From assembly GCA_034422075.1 (NCBI GenBank), contig DAOUJX010000025.1, positions 1 to 50,670 on the forward strand: a stretch of 50,670 nt of DNA, written 5' to 3'. Source of the DNA: S34-282 sp034422075. GTDB lineage: Bacteria; Chloroflexota; Dehalococcoidia; Lucifugimonadales; Australimonadaceae. The notes under the pieces are model-generated. The model had not been told where the DNA came from and searched no databases. It saw only the letters and a list, made by a program, of their open reading frames with translations. A program made the translations under genes and the position numbers. This document shows, piece by piece, positions 15,782 through 23,849 of the stretch (position 1 is its first letter; every line of letters begins with the position of its first letter).

Positions 15782-16696
15782 GTGATGCGCGCGATCTACG
15801 TGGCAGGGGCACACCCCGGAGCAGGCAGCACTGCCGTCGCAGCAGGGCTGGCGCTCGCACTACGAGGCGCGGGAGTGCGCGCCGTCGCGGTCAAGCCGGC
15901 GCCACACGGCGAAGATGACACGGACGCCGCGTTCCTAGCCGCGCTCAACGGCGGTGCGCGCGAGGCCGACGCCAGTGTCGTCGTGCTCGACGGCTTGCCG
16001 CTCGCGAGCGGAAACGGCGCATCGGCGGCGCTGGCGGAGCGGCTCGATGCGGCGGTCGTCGGCGTTGCGCCCTTTGCGGATGCAGCGGAGCACCCCGAGC
16101 AGTGGCGAAGCGCATTCGGAGAGCGGCTTACGGGTGTCGTCGTGAACCGGTTATCGCGCTACGGCGGCCACTCCGCTCGAACCGGTCTGGCAAGCGCGTT
16201 TGAGGAAGCGGGCGCCCCACCCCTTGCCGTCGTGCCGGAGGATAGGCTGCTGCTCGCGCCGAGCGTTGTGCAAGTGGGCGAGCACCTGGGCGCAACCTTC
16301 TTCTGCAAAACAGGGGAGAGCGAGCGCCTCATCGAGCATTTTGTCATCGGCGGCCTCATCACTGAGTGGGGCGGGAACTACTTCGGGCGACTTGCGAACC
16401 AGGCGGTGCTCGTGCGGGGCGGGCGCATCGACATCCAGATGTCGGCGCTCCAATTTCCGATGGCATGCCTCATCCTCAGTGACACGGCACAGCCGCAGCA
16501 GTACGTCTACCAGCGCGCGCTCGCCCAGGACGTGCCGCTGCTCACCGTTGACAAGCCAACGATGGCCGTCGCGGAGGCGCTGGAACACGTCCACGAACTG
16601 GTAACCATCCACCATCGCGCCAAGGCGGAGCGCATGGCCGCGCTGCTCACAGAGGCGGGCGTCGAACGCATCGCCCGGACGGCCGCTGCACCGTAA
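15782..16696 (+). CDS. stand-alone BioD-like P-loop / DRTGG-domain protein
   Basis: The 304-residue protein resembles the N-terminal regulatory part of long phosphotransacetylases. A degenerate dethiobiotin-synthetase-like P-loop (GAHPGAGSTAVAAGLA, residues 8-23) is followed by a DRTGG-type domain in the second half, with LIEHFVIGGLITE and NYFGRLANQAVLVRGGR. No phosphotransacetylase catalytic domain follows, so it is a free regulatory-type protein. The P-loop has Ser-Thr where BioD has Lys-Thr, so nucleotide hydrolysis is doubtful. GTG 15782 fits the -10; ATG 15785 is possible. It lies between gltX and the polyamine genes, with no clear functional link. Family is confident, function unknown. 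Confidence 0.82.
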   Translation: MMRAIYVAGAHPGAGSTAVAAGLALALRGAGVRAVAVKPAPHGEDDTDAAFLAALNGGAREADASVVVLDGLPLASGNGASAALAERLDAAVVGVAPFADAAEHPEQWRSAFGERLTGVVVNRLSRYGGHSARTGLASAFEEAGAPPLAVVPEDRLLLAPSVVQVGEHLGATFFCKTGESERLIEHFVIGGLITEWGGNYFGRLANQAVLVRGGRIDIQMSALQFPMACLILSDTAQPQQYVYQRALAQDVPLLTVDKPTMAVAEALEHVHELVTIHHRAKAERMAALLTEAGVERIARTAAAP

Positions 16697-16805
16697 CCGG
16701 CGTTTCCGCAAAAAGGGTTTGCGAAGCAGGGATGGGCGCTGCTATCCTGTGCGATTGCGGCCTCTTCTGGCGCGCGCTCCTAACTGGGGAAGGGGGGCCC
16801 TTTGA

Positions 16806-17189
16806 TTGAACTACCTTGGTCAGCACGTCCTACTCGAACTTCGTGACTGTAACCGGAGCCGCCTAGACGACATCGCGTTCGTGCGCGACGCGTTGTTGGG
16901 GGCGGCGCGCGAGACGGGCGCAACCGTCATCGACCACATATTTCATAAGTTCAGCCCGCAGGGAGTGACCGGCGTCATCGCCATCGCCGAGTCACACCTG
17001 TGTATCCACACTTGGCCCGAGTACGGCTACGCTGCCATCGACATCTTCACCTGCGGCGAGGAGTTCAGCCCCTACGCGGCGATCAACCTGCTGGTCGAGA
17101 CATTTGAGAGCGTCGACCACGAAACGAAGGAAATCGCGCGCGGAGCGCTCCCGCAGCTCTCCCCTGAGCCCTCTCCTACAGGCGGCTAG
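16806..17189 (+). CDS. speD: S-adenosylmethionine decarboxylase proenzyme, short type
   Basis: SpeD makes decarboxylated AdoMet, the aminopropyl donor for polyamines. The 127-residue protein is of the short class (Thermotoga/Bacillus type). The self-cleavage Ser63 in ESHLCIHTWPE becomes the pyruvoyl group, and His68 and Cys83 occupy the positions of the catalytic residues known in that class. The start is TTG 16806, behind a GGGGAAGGGGGG stretch; no ATG or GTG is available. A TATCCT near 16742 is a possible -10. The aminopropyltransferase gene follows 11 bases later, so the two steps are co-expressed. Confidence 0.96.
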   Translation: MNYLGQHVLLELRDCNRSRLDDIAFVRDALLGAARETGATVIDHIFHKFSPQGVTGVIAIAESHLCIHTWPEYGYAAIDIFTCGEEFSPYAAINLLVETFESVDHETKEIARGALPQLSPEPSPTGG

Positions 17190-17200
17190 TCCCGCGCCAC

Positions 17201-18127
17201 ATGGATCGTCTGCCCCACGACGGCGACTGGTACTTCGAGGAGGTCAAGCCGACCCTCTACCTCGCCGAGCGCGTGCGCCGCATCCTCTACTCCGGTCAGA
17301 CGCCGTACCAGCGTGTCGAAGTAATCGAGACGGAGCCCTACGGGCGCGCCCTCGTCCTCGACGGGCGTACGCAGTCGTCGGAAGCGGACGAGTGGGTATA
17401 CCACGAGGCGCTGGTACAGCCAAGCCTCATGGCGCACGCCGCTCCGCAGCGCGTCTTCATTGCCGGCGGAGGCGAGGGGGCGACAGCACGCGAAGCGCTG
17501 CGCTGCCGCAGCGTCAACGACGTCGTCATGGTCGACCTCGACCGCGCGGTCGTCGAGCTGTGCCGCGAGCACTTGCCGCTGCACCATCAGGGCGCGTTCG
17601 ACGACCCTCGCCTCACGCTGCTGTACGAGGACGCGCTGGCCTACCTCGAGACGCACAGTGAGCCGTTCGACCTCATCATCGTCGATGTGCCCGACCCGCT
17701 GGAGTCTGGGCCTGCGTACTTGCTCTTTACGCAGGAGTTCTACCGGCTGGTTCGCTCGCGGCTGCGGGTGGGCGGCCTAATGGTGGCGCAGGCGGGCCCC
17801 GCAGGCCCTACCAACGTGTCAGAGACGTTCACGGCTATCCGCCACACCGCTTCCTCCGTTTTCGAGCGGGTGAGCGCCTACTCGATCTATATGCCGTCGT
17901 TCGGCACGTCGTGGGGATTCGTGGTCGGCGGCGACGGCGTGCCGGATGTAGCAGCCATGCGCCCGGCGAAGGTCGACGCACGAATCGCCGTGCGGCTTGC
18001 GGGCGAGTTGCGCTACTACGACGGTGAGGCGCACTTGGGCATGTTCCACCTGCCCAAGTATGCGCGGCAGGCGTTTGAGCAAGAGACGCGTCTGATTACT
18101 CGGGCGCGGCCTCTCTATGCCGTTTAA
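17201..18127 (+). CDS. speE: aminopropyltransferase (spermidine/thermospermine synthase family)
   Basis: The 308-residue Rossmann-fold enzyme transfers the aminopropyl group from decarboxylated AdoMet to an amine. It shows LVLDGRTQSSEADEWVYHE, the nucleotide motif GGGEGATAREAL and the catalytic region DLIIVDVPDPLESGP. Classical spermidine synthases have GGGDGG and DSSDP at these positions; the GGGEGATARE and DPLE-GP forms recall plant ACL5-type and thermophile enzymes that make thermospermine or use agmatine. ATG 17201 lies 11 bases after speD. The gene symbol denotes the family; the true acceptor may not be putrescine. Confidence 0.92.
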   Translation: MDRLPHDGDWYFEEVKPTLYLAERVRRILYSGQTPYQRVEVIETEPYGRALVLDGRTQSSEADEWVYHEALVQPSLMAHAAPQRVFIAGGGEGATAREALRCRSVNDVVMVDLDRAVVELCREHLPLHHQGAFDDPRLTLLYEDALAYLETHSEPFDLIIVDVPDPLESGPAYLLFTQEFYRLVRSRLRVGGLMVAQAGPAGPTNVSETFTAIRHTASSVFERVSAYSIYMPSFGTSWGFVVGGDGVPDVAAMRPAKVDARIAVRLAGELRYYDGEAHLGMFHLPKYARQAFEQETRLITRARPLYAV

Positions 18128-18162
18128 GCAGCCCCCGCATTGCGATACGGTAACGGGAGACC

Positions 18163-18669
18163 ATGAACTGGCTCGACGTCGTCATCCTCATCCCGCTGCT
18201 GGCGGGCGCCTACTCAGGCTTCCGCAGCGGCCTCATTAGAGGCGTACTCGTCCTCATCGGCGTCATCGCCGGCATCATGATTGCGGGGCAGTCCTACGAG
18301 ATGGTGGCCGACGGGCTCGGCATCTTCGACAACCAGCGCGTCCAGGAAGCGGCTGCGTTTGCAGTCGTCGTGGCCGTGGTCGTGCTCGTTTTCTGGCTGG
18401 CCGGCTGGATGTTCCGGAAGATGCTCAGCCTTCTGATGCTCGGCTGGGTCGACAGGGCCGGCGGTGCAGCGGTCGGCGCGCTCGTAGGCCTGTTGTTCGG
18501 GGCGTCGGTCGTCTGGGCAGTCGGCCTCATCCCCGGCAGCGCGGGCGTGGACGCCATCGCCGACTCGGTGCTGGCGGGAGCCGTGGTCGACGGCTCCGAC
18601 TTCATACGCGCTATCCTCCCCAGCGCCTTCGACGAAGTGCGCGAGGCGGTGGACGCATCAGCGGGCTAG
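18163..18669 (+). CDS. CvpA-family membrane protein
   Basis: The 168-residue protein has four membrane helices and the CvpA-like opening NWLDVVILIPLLAGAYSGFRSGLIRG, where the family's Gly/Phe/Arg pattern is evident. GGGAG precedes ATG 18163. CvpA proteins are needed for colicin V production in E. coli and affect envelope integrity elsewhere; their molecular role is unclear. It follows speE by 35 bases on the same strand and ends with a short soluble tail. The family assignment rests on topology and the N-terminal pattern. Confidence 0.8.
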   Translation: MNWLDVVILIPLLAGAYSGFRSGLIRGVLVLIGVIAGIMIAGQSYEMVADGLGIFDNQRVQEAAAFAVVVAVVVLVFWLAGWMFRKMLSLLMLGWVDRAGGAAVGALVGLLFGASVVWAVGLIPGSAGVDAIADSVLAGAVVDGSDFIRAILPSAFDEVREAVDASAG

Positions 18670-18737
18670 TGCTTGGTTTGTAGGCGGGTGTAGGGCTGTT
18701 GCGGGGCGATGGTGCGCAGCCTATGATGGGCCTGTGC

Positions 18738-19277
18738 ATGCAAGCCGCAGTCAATAGCCCGGTACTCGTCCTCAACCAGGACTACGCGCCGCTCAATATC
18801 TGCGGCGTGCGGCGTGCGGTGGTGCTCGTTCTCAAGGAGAAGGCGCAACTGCTCGAAAATGGGCGCGGCGAGCTCCACGCCGTTGGCGATGCCTTCCCTA
18901 TCCCCACCGTCATCCGGCTGGTGCACATGGTCAAGCGACCCATCTTCACGCGCAGGCTATCGCGGCGCGAAGTCTTTTGGCGCGACGACTTCACGTGCCA
19001 GTACTGCGGCAGGCAGCGGGGCGAGTTGACGCTCGACCACGTCGTGCCCCGCTTCCGGGGCGGCAAGCACGCGTGGGACAACGTCGTAACCGCATGCGTT
19101 GCGTGCAACCACCGCAAGGCGGGCCGTACGCCCAAGGAGGCGGGGATGGCCCTCTTTCAGGAGCCGCGCGCGCCCAAAGCCAATCCCTACCACCACCTCA
19201 TGTTCCGCCACCTGCCGGAGGAGTGGAGCGACTACATTCCCTGGATGAGCCGTCCCAAGGCGCCTGCGAGCGCCTAG
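18738..19277 (+). CDS. HNH endonuclease family protein
   Basis: The 179-residue protein belongs to the common bacterial HNH family that opens with VLVLNQDYAPLNICGVRRA. The nuclease module has CQYCGRQ, then LTLDHVVPRFRGGKHAWDNVVTACVACN, giving two zinc-binding CxxC pairs and the HNH residues, followed by NHRKAGRTP. A TATGAT at 18722-18727 ends ten bases before ATG 18738, so the transcript may be nearly leaderless. There is no restriction, homing or phage context: neighbours are cvpA and a Rieske oxygenase. Its target is unknown; it is a widespread chromosomal gene in GC-rich bacteria. Confidence 0.92.
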   Translation: MQAAVNSPVLVLNQDYAPLNICGVRRAVVLVLKEKAQLLENGRGELHAVGDAFPIPTVIRLVHMVKRPIFTRRLSRREVFWRDDFTCQYCGRQRGELTLDHVVPRFRGGKHAWDNVVTACVACNHRKAGRTPKEAGMALFQEPRAPKANPYHHLMFRHLPEEWSDYIPWMSRPKAPASA

Positions 19278-19334
19278 GCGACGGGCCCGCTCTCTAGGTG
19301 CGGCGCTTCCACAGCCAGGCGCGCAATAGGCTCG

Positions 19335-19340
19335 TATACT
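19335..19340 (+). promoter_or_regulatory. -10 element (TATACT) of the Rieske oxygenase
   Basis: TATACT at 19335-19340 predicts a start near 19347 and a leader of about 32 nt containing AAGGAGA. No -35 is evident. Confidence 0.5.
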
Positions 19341-19378
19341 GGCGACCCTCAGGCCCTGCCTATAAGGAGATTCCTACC

Positions 19379-20563
19379 GTGGCCGAGGCCACTAACCGCA
19401 GTGAGGCCGATGTCGCGGCAAAGCTGCTCAGCGACGTAATGGTACCGGCGGAAGAGGCGCACGCGCTGCCCTTCGCCGCCTACCGCGACGACGATTTCTT
19501 CGCACTGGAGATGGAGCACATCTTCCGCAGTGATTGGGTGGCCGTCTGCGCCGAGGCAGCGCTCGCGGAGTCGGGCGCATGCCTCGCAACCAATATCGGC
19601 GGCGAACCAATCGCGCTCATTCGAGGCAAGGACGGAACGTTGCGAGCGCTTTCAAACGCATGCCGACACCAAGGCGCTCCGCTGCTCATACCAGGAGCCA
19701 ATCGACTGCCAGGCGACCGAATCGTCTGCCCCTACCATGCCTGGACCTACGACGACACGGGCACCCTACTCGGCGCGACCTTTGCGCGCGCCGACACCAT
19801 CGGCCCCGGCACTCACAGCCTCCCCTCTTTCTCGGTCGATGTATGGATGGGGGTCGTGTTCGTGTGTCTGGCGCAGAACCCGCAGCCGCTGGGCGAACGG
19901 CTGGCGGGTATCGCCCCGCGCTTGGCCGAGTTCGACATGCAAGCGTTCACCGTACCGGCCCCGCTCACCGACCCGGAAGTGTGGAGCGCAAACTGGAAGC
20001 TGGTAGTCGAGAACGGCATGGAGCGCTCCCACCTCTTCCAGGTGCATGCAAACACGCTGGAGAAGGTCACCCCCACGCGCAGCGCTAACTACATCGACGG
20101 TTCAGCGGCATGGACCCTTGCGGGAGGCGGAATCGTCCAGTATGGCGGCTACGGGTTCCGAGGGGGGCTGCCCTCCCGTCTGTTCGAGAGTGCCAAGGAG
20201 CACGCCGACCATTATGTGCTCGTCTCCATACCACCCTCGTTCGTCGGCGTGGCTACGAACGAATCGTGGGACTGGCTCGCAGTTCACCCTCTCTCTCCGG
20301 CGTCGACGTGCGTGTTCACCGGCACGCTCACCAAGGCAAAGCCCGGCATCAACACCAGGTGGGCCTCCTGCGACTACGTCAATGCCTCCCTAGACGAAGA
20401 CCGCGCCATCTGTGAACGCATACAGTCAGGGATGCCTGCCCGCGCCTCCAGCGGCGGACGCCTTGCATCCGTCGAGCGTATCGTTGCCGATTTCCACCAC
20501 TACCTTGGTTGGCGAATGTTGGGAGAGGAACCGCCTCCGCGGCACCTAGCGCACGAACCGTGA
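19379..20563 (+). CDS. Rieske non-heme iron oxygenase, alpha subunit
   Basis: The 394-residue protein has an N-terminal Rieske domain (CRHQGAPL near residue 96, then CPYHAWTY about 25 residues later) and a C-terminal catalytic domain with the mononuclear-iron motif in NWKLVVENGMERSHLFQVH. The two His of the 2-His-1-carboxylate site are present; the Asp is probably in the C-terminal third. GTG 19379 is the start because AAGGAGA lies eight bases upstream and 27 codons of longer frame lack support. Such enzymes hydroxylate aromatics or demethylate N- and O-methyl compounds. No reductase or ferredoxin is adjacent; the Rieske ferredoxin at 4.4 kb is one candidate partner. Confidence 0.93.
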   Translation: MAEATNRSEADVAAKLLSDVMVPAEEAHALPFAAYRDDDFFALEMEHIFRSDWVAVCAEAALAESGACLATNIGGEPIALIRGKDGTLRALSNACRHQGAPLLIPGANRLPGDRIVCPYHAWTYDDTGTLLGATFARADTIGPGTHSLPSFSVDVWMGVVFVCLAQNPQPLGERLAGIAPRLAEFDMQAFTVPAPLTDPEVWSANWKLVVENGMERSHLFQVHANTLEKVTPTRSANYIDGSAAWTLAGGGIVQYGGYGFRGGLPSRLFESAKEHADHYVLVSIPPSFVGVATNESWDWLAVHPLSPASTCVFTGTLTKAKPGINTRWASCDYVNASLDEDRAICERIQSGMPARASSGGRLASVERIVADFHHYLGWRMLGEEPPPRHLAHEP

Positions 20564-20597
20564 GGTTCGATCGTCAGGAAGTGCGTGGTGCGAGCGC

Positions 20598-21611
20598 CTA
20601 AGCGGCGGAACCACCTTCCAAGCGCGGCGCCTCTAGCAGCATCGCCTCCAACGCCAAGCGCACATTCGCGTTACGCTCGATGGCGTCCATCGTCCGGTCG
20701 AGGGCGCGCGCCCATCCAACGACGTCTGCTGCGCTCATGGCGCACGCATGTTGCTCCAGCGTTGCGCGCCACGCGGTGTGGGCAATGTCCTCGCTCCTGC
20801 GCTGCTGGACGAGCATGACGTCGCGCAGCCACCGCCGCCACGCGTGCAACTCTGCCCTGCCGTCAGCGCGGTCGCTCTCCCGGCCGAACCGGCGCGCCAC
20901 CTCGTCGGCGAACGCGAAGCGGCCCTCGATTCCCTCCTCCATCACGGCGACGATGCGCTCAATGCGCTGGTGCGCCTCCGTGACGAAGGACTGGTCGCTC
21001 ACGGCCTGGATCGCCCAGCCGGCGCAGCCCCTCGATAGGCGCGCAAGGCTGTCGGCATGCTCGGCGTCAACGTCGAACTCATCGCGCAGCACGGCGGCAA
21101 CCTCCGCGATGGGCATAGGGCGGAGCTGGACGAGCTGGCAGCGCGAGAAGACGGTCGGAAGCACGCTCTCCCCGTCCTCGGCGAGCAGCAGCAAGACGAC
21201 ATCAGGCGGCGGCTCCTCAAGCAGCTTGAGCAGCGCGTTGGCCGCCTCGACGGTCATTCGGCCCGCGTCCTGGATGATGAAGACTTGGCGCAGACCCTCG
21301 TAGGGGCGCAGGTGCGCGGCGGAGATGAGGTCGCGCACGGCATCGATGCCAATGGCGGCGCGTGGTCCGTCCTCGTCGCCGCCCACCTCTAGGATGCGGA
21401 CGTCGGGGAAGTTGTTCGCGGCGACGCGCCTGCGGCATGCCTCGTCGTTCGGCGCGCACACGAGCACCTGCGCGAAGGACATCGCCAGCGTGGTCTTGCC
21501 GACGTGCTCGGGGCCGGTGAAGAGGTATGCGTGGTGGAGGCGGTCGTCGCTAATGGCCCGTTCGAGCAGCCTAACGGCCGCCGCCTGGCCGTGGATCGAA
21601 AAGCCGCTCAC
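20598..21611 (-). CDS. holB: DNA polymerase III subunit delta'
   Basis: The delta' subunit is part of the clamp loader. The 337-residue protein starts with GQAAAVRLLERAI, then the P-loop GPEHVGKTTLAMSFA and the AAA+ blocks FIIQDAGRMTVEAANALLKLLEEPP and SRCQLVQLRPM (SRC motif). The zinc module usually found after the P-loop is degenerate: only two of four Cys remain (VCAPNDEACRRR), so it probably binds no zinc. GTG 21611 overlaps the lysA stop (GTGA), so the gene is translated after lysA. The tmk gene often found before holB is absent. Confidence 0.93.
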   Translation of the reverse strand: MSGFSIHGQAAAVRLLERAISDDRLHHAYLFTGPEHVGKTTLAMSFAQVLVCAPNDEACRRRVAANNFPDVRILEVGGDEDGPRAAIGIDAVRDLISAAHLRPYEGLRQVFIIQDAGRMTVEAANALLKLLEEPPPDVVLLLLAEDGESVLPTVFSRCQLVQLRPMPIAEVAAVLRDEFDVDAEHADSLARLSRGCAGWAIQAVSDQSFVTEAHQRIERIVAVMEEGIEGRFAFADEVARRFGRESDRADGRAELHAWRRWLRDVMLVQQRRSEDIAHTAWRATLEQHACAMSAADVVGWARALDRTMDAIERNANVRLALEAMLLEAPRLEGGSAA

Positions 21612-22924
21612 ACGACGTCCGCGACGATGAGGTCGGCGTACGTCTCGCGCCGCCGGAGCAGAGTCGCCCTGCCGTCCTTCACGAGCACCACGGCGGGGCG
21701 GCCGTTCATGTTGTAGTCGGAGGCCATTGAGGGGGCATAGGCGCCGGAGGCGGGAATTGCCACGATGTCCCCCGGCATGAGCGCGGGCAGCACCGCGTCG
21801 CGGATGAGCACGTCGCCCGATTCGCAATACTTCCCGGCGATGGTTAGGGTAGAGTCGGCTGCATCCTCGACACGGTTGGCGGCGACGGCGACGTAACGCG
21901 CGTCGTACAACGCGGGACGGATGTTGTCGCCCATGCCTCCGTCCACGGCGACGTAGGTCCGGACGCCCGGGATGTCCTTGATTGCGCCGACAGTGTAGAG
22001 CGCGACACCCGCCGGACCGGCGATGGAGCGTCCCGGCTCGATTACGAGCGCCGGGGCGTCGAAGCCGTAGCGCTCGCACGTCTCGCGCAGCGCGCCAACG
22101 ATGGTCTCGGCGTAGGCGGACGGCGGCGGCGGGTCGTCTGCGTCGGTGTAGGCGATGGCGTAGCCGCCACCGGGGCTGAAGCGGTGCAACTGCAACCCCT
22201 CCTCGCGCATCATCGAGGCGAACTCCATCACCACGCGCACCGCGTCGTCATACGGCTCCAACTCGAATATGGGAGAGCCCAGGTGGAAGTGCAGTCCCTG
22301 CAAGTCGATGTTGGCCGCGGCGACGGCGTGTCGTACGGCGTCCGCCGCGTGTCCCGTCTCGATAGCAAAGCCGAACTTGCTGTCGAGCGTACCCGTCGTC
22401 GTGTAGCGATGCGTGTGCGGGTCGATGCTAGGCGAGACGCGGATGAGCGCCTTCTGCACGATTCCGGCACGGCGCGCCTCCTCGTCCACCACCTCCAGTT
22501 CGTGGAAGGAGTCGAGCACGAAGTGGCCGATCCCCCACTCGATGGCCTCGCGCACCTCGAGCGGCGACTTGTTGTTGCCGTGAAAGTAGACGTGCGCGGG
22601 GTCGACCCCGGCGGCGCGCAGCACCGCAACCTCGCCGCCCGATACGACGTCGAACCCGAGGCCGTAAGACGCAAGCAGCTTGGCGAGGGGGACATTGATG
22701 AAGGCCTTGCAGGCGTAGACGACTTCCGCGCCATCGTAGCGCGAGCCGAAGGCGTCCTGAAACGCCCCCGCAACGCCGGCGAGCGTCGCCTCGTCGAAGA
22801 CGTACAGCGGTGTGCCGTACGTCCGCGCGAGTTCGACGGCGTCGCAGCCGCCAATGGTGAGGCGCCCAGCGTTGTTGACGGCAGCCGTGGATGGGAAGAC
22901 CTTGGTATAGGGAACAGCGCTCAT
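21608..22924 (-). CDS. lysA: diaminopimelate decarboxylase
   Basis: LysA decarboxylates meso-diaminopimelate to lysine. The 438-residue PLP enzyme has the Schiff-base Lys in VVYACKAF near residue 64, the HFHLGSPI block, the Gly-rich phosphate loop GGGYAIAY, and CESGDVL, where the Cys and Glu act from the partner subunit. It starts at ATG 22924, where a -10 hexamer lies seven bases upstream and a 16-base palindrome covers both. An upstream in-frame start would lie within that element. The end overlaps holB. A CO2-releasing ornithine/arginine paralogue is less likely given the DAP-type motifs. Confidence 0.95.
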   Translation of the reverse strand: MSAVPYTKVFPSTAAVNNAGRLTIGGCDAVELARTYGTPLYVFDEATLAGVAGAFQDAFGSRYDGAEVVYACKAFINVPLAKLLASYGLGFDVVSGGEVAVLRAAGVDPAHVYFHGNNKSPLEVREAIEWGIGHFVLDSFHELEVVDEEARRAGIVQKALIRVSPSIDPHTHRYTTTGTLDSKFGFAIETGHAADAVRHAVAAANIDLQGLHFHLGSPIFELEPYDDAVRVVMEFASMMREEGLQLHRFSPGGGYAIAYTDADDPPPPSAYAETIVGALRETCERYGFDAPALVIEPGRSIAGPAGVALYTVGAIKDIPGVRTYVAVDGGMGDNIRPALYDARYVAVAANRVEDAADSTLTIAGKYCESGDVLIRDAVLPALMPGDIVAIPASGAYAPSMASDYNMNGRPAVVLVKDGRATLLRRRETYADLIVADVV

Positions 22925-22938
22925 AGACTCGAGTCTAT
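22923..22938. promoter_or_regulatory. perfect 16-bp palindrome over the lysA -10 and start
   Basis: ATAGACTCGAGTCTAT reads the same on both strands. On the minus strand it contains TAGACT (22937-22932), whose end lies seven bases before the ATG of lysA. It therefore covers the -10 element and the first bases of the start codon, the right place for an operator or a 5'-end hairpin. Confidence 0.55.
22932..22937 (-). promoter_or_regulatory. -10 element (TAGACT) of leaderless lysA
   Basis: TAGACT on the minus strand ends seven bases before ATG 22924 and lies within the 16-bp palindrome. Confidence 0.55.
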
Positions 22939-22954
22939 CACCGCGCAAGGGCGG

Positions 22955-23782
22955 CTAGGCGCGCTCGTAGAGGCCGGCGCCGGCGGGCCGCACAAGACCA
23001 CCGGCCTCCAGCTTGGCAAGCATGCTGATAACCTGCGCTTCTGCGAGCGGCTGGCGGTGCTCCGGCAGGGGGCCGTACACCTCGTCGCGCAGCGAGAGGA
23101 CGGTGCGCGGGCCGTAGCGCATGGCCTCGATCAGCGCCTCCTCGCGCTCGCGGCGGTGGTCGGCGATGGCGCGCAAGCGTCGCGGTGGATCGGCGACGGC
23201 GGGACCATGGCCGGTATAGATCCGCTCGGGATCCAGCTCCATGAAACGCCCCAGCGTGCGCTCGTAGTCGGCGACGTTCCCTTCGCCGGGCCGAACGATG
23301 GTCGTCGAGACGGCCATGACGGTGTCGGATGCGAAGAGGGCGCGCCGCTCCGGAACGTAGGCGGCAAGGCACCCGTGCGTGTGGCCCGGCGCATGCACGA
23401 TATCGATGCTGAGCCCGCCGAGGTCGAAGCGCTCGCCGCCTTCTACGATTATGTCAACCTGTGCGCCTCCCAGACGTTCGCGCTCGATGACCTCGCGGTC
23501 GCCAGCGTGGCAGAGCAGCAGCGCACCCGTCGCCTCGCGCACTTTGAGCGCACCGCCTGCATGGTCGGCGTGGCGATGGGTGACGAGCACATGCGCAATT
23601 GGCGGCGCGCCCGCCTCCGCAATGGCCGCCATGCGCTCGGCATGGTCGTCGTCGTCGCCCCACCCCGTATCGACCAGCAGCGATGCGCCGGTTCCCGCGA
23701 TGAGAAAGACATTAGGAGCGGGGAAGCCGGGAAACGGCCCTCTGCCAATCGCAATCTGGTGAATGCCGGGCGCTACTTCCAT
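22955..23782 (-). CDS. metallo-beta-lactamase-fold hydrolase with C-terminal winged-helix-like tail
   Basis: The 275-residue protein has the dinuclear zinc motif THRHADHAGG, a second His in APGHTHG, a metal-bridging Asp in LFASDTV, and the final GHGP. After the hydrolase domain a helical segment with SMLAKLEAGGLVRPAG resembles the winged-helix tail of LACTB2/RNase Z-like members. ATG 23782 is preferred to ATG 23806 because TACAAT (23798-23793 on this strand) ends ten bases before it. It lies just upstream of lysA on the same strand and is divergent from another MBL gene. Hydrolysis of thioesters or RNA is known in relatives; the substrate is not known here. Confidence 0.9.
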   Translation of the reverse strand: MEVAPGIHQIAIGRGPFPGFPAPNVFLIAGTGASLLVDTGWGDDDDHAERMAAIAEAGAPPIAHVLVTHRHADHAGGALKVREATGALLLCHAGDREVIERERLGGAQVDIIVEGGERFDLGGLSIDIVHAPGHTHGCLAAYVPERRALFASDTVMAVSTTIVRPGEGNVADYERTLGRFMELDPERIYTGHGPAVADPPRRLRAIADHRREREEALIEAMRYGPRTVLSLRDEVYGPLPEHRQPLAEAQVISMLAKLEAGGLVRPAGAGLYERA

Positions 23783-23849
23783 TGCGCGGGATATTGTAGC
23801 GTGCATACGCTTCCGCGCTTATCCTGATGCGCCCGAGGAGGTGCGCGGT

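Noticed and set aside
18738..19277. HNH protein as a homing or restriction enzyme
   Set aside because: No intron, intein, methylase or target-site context; the family opening block is that of a common chromosomal HNH family.
22184..23827. A 547-codon plus-strand open frame across lysA and the MBL gene
   Set aside because: It is antisense to two well-recognised genes, rich in Arg/Val/Gly from GC-biased third positions, and shows no domain. High GC makes long antisense frames common.
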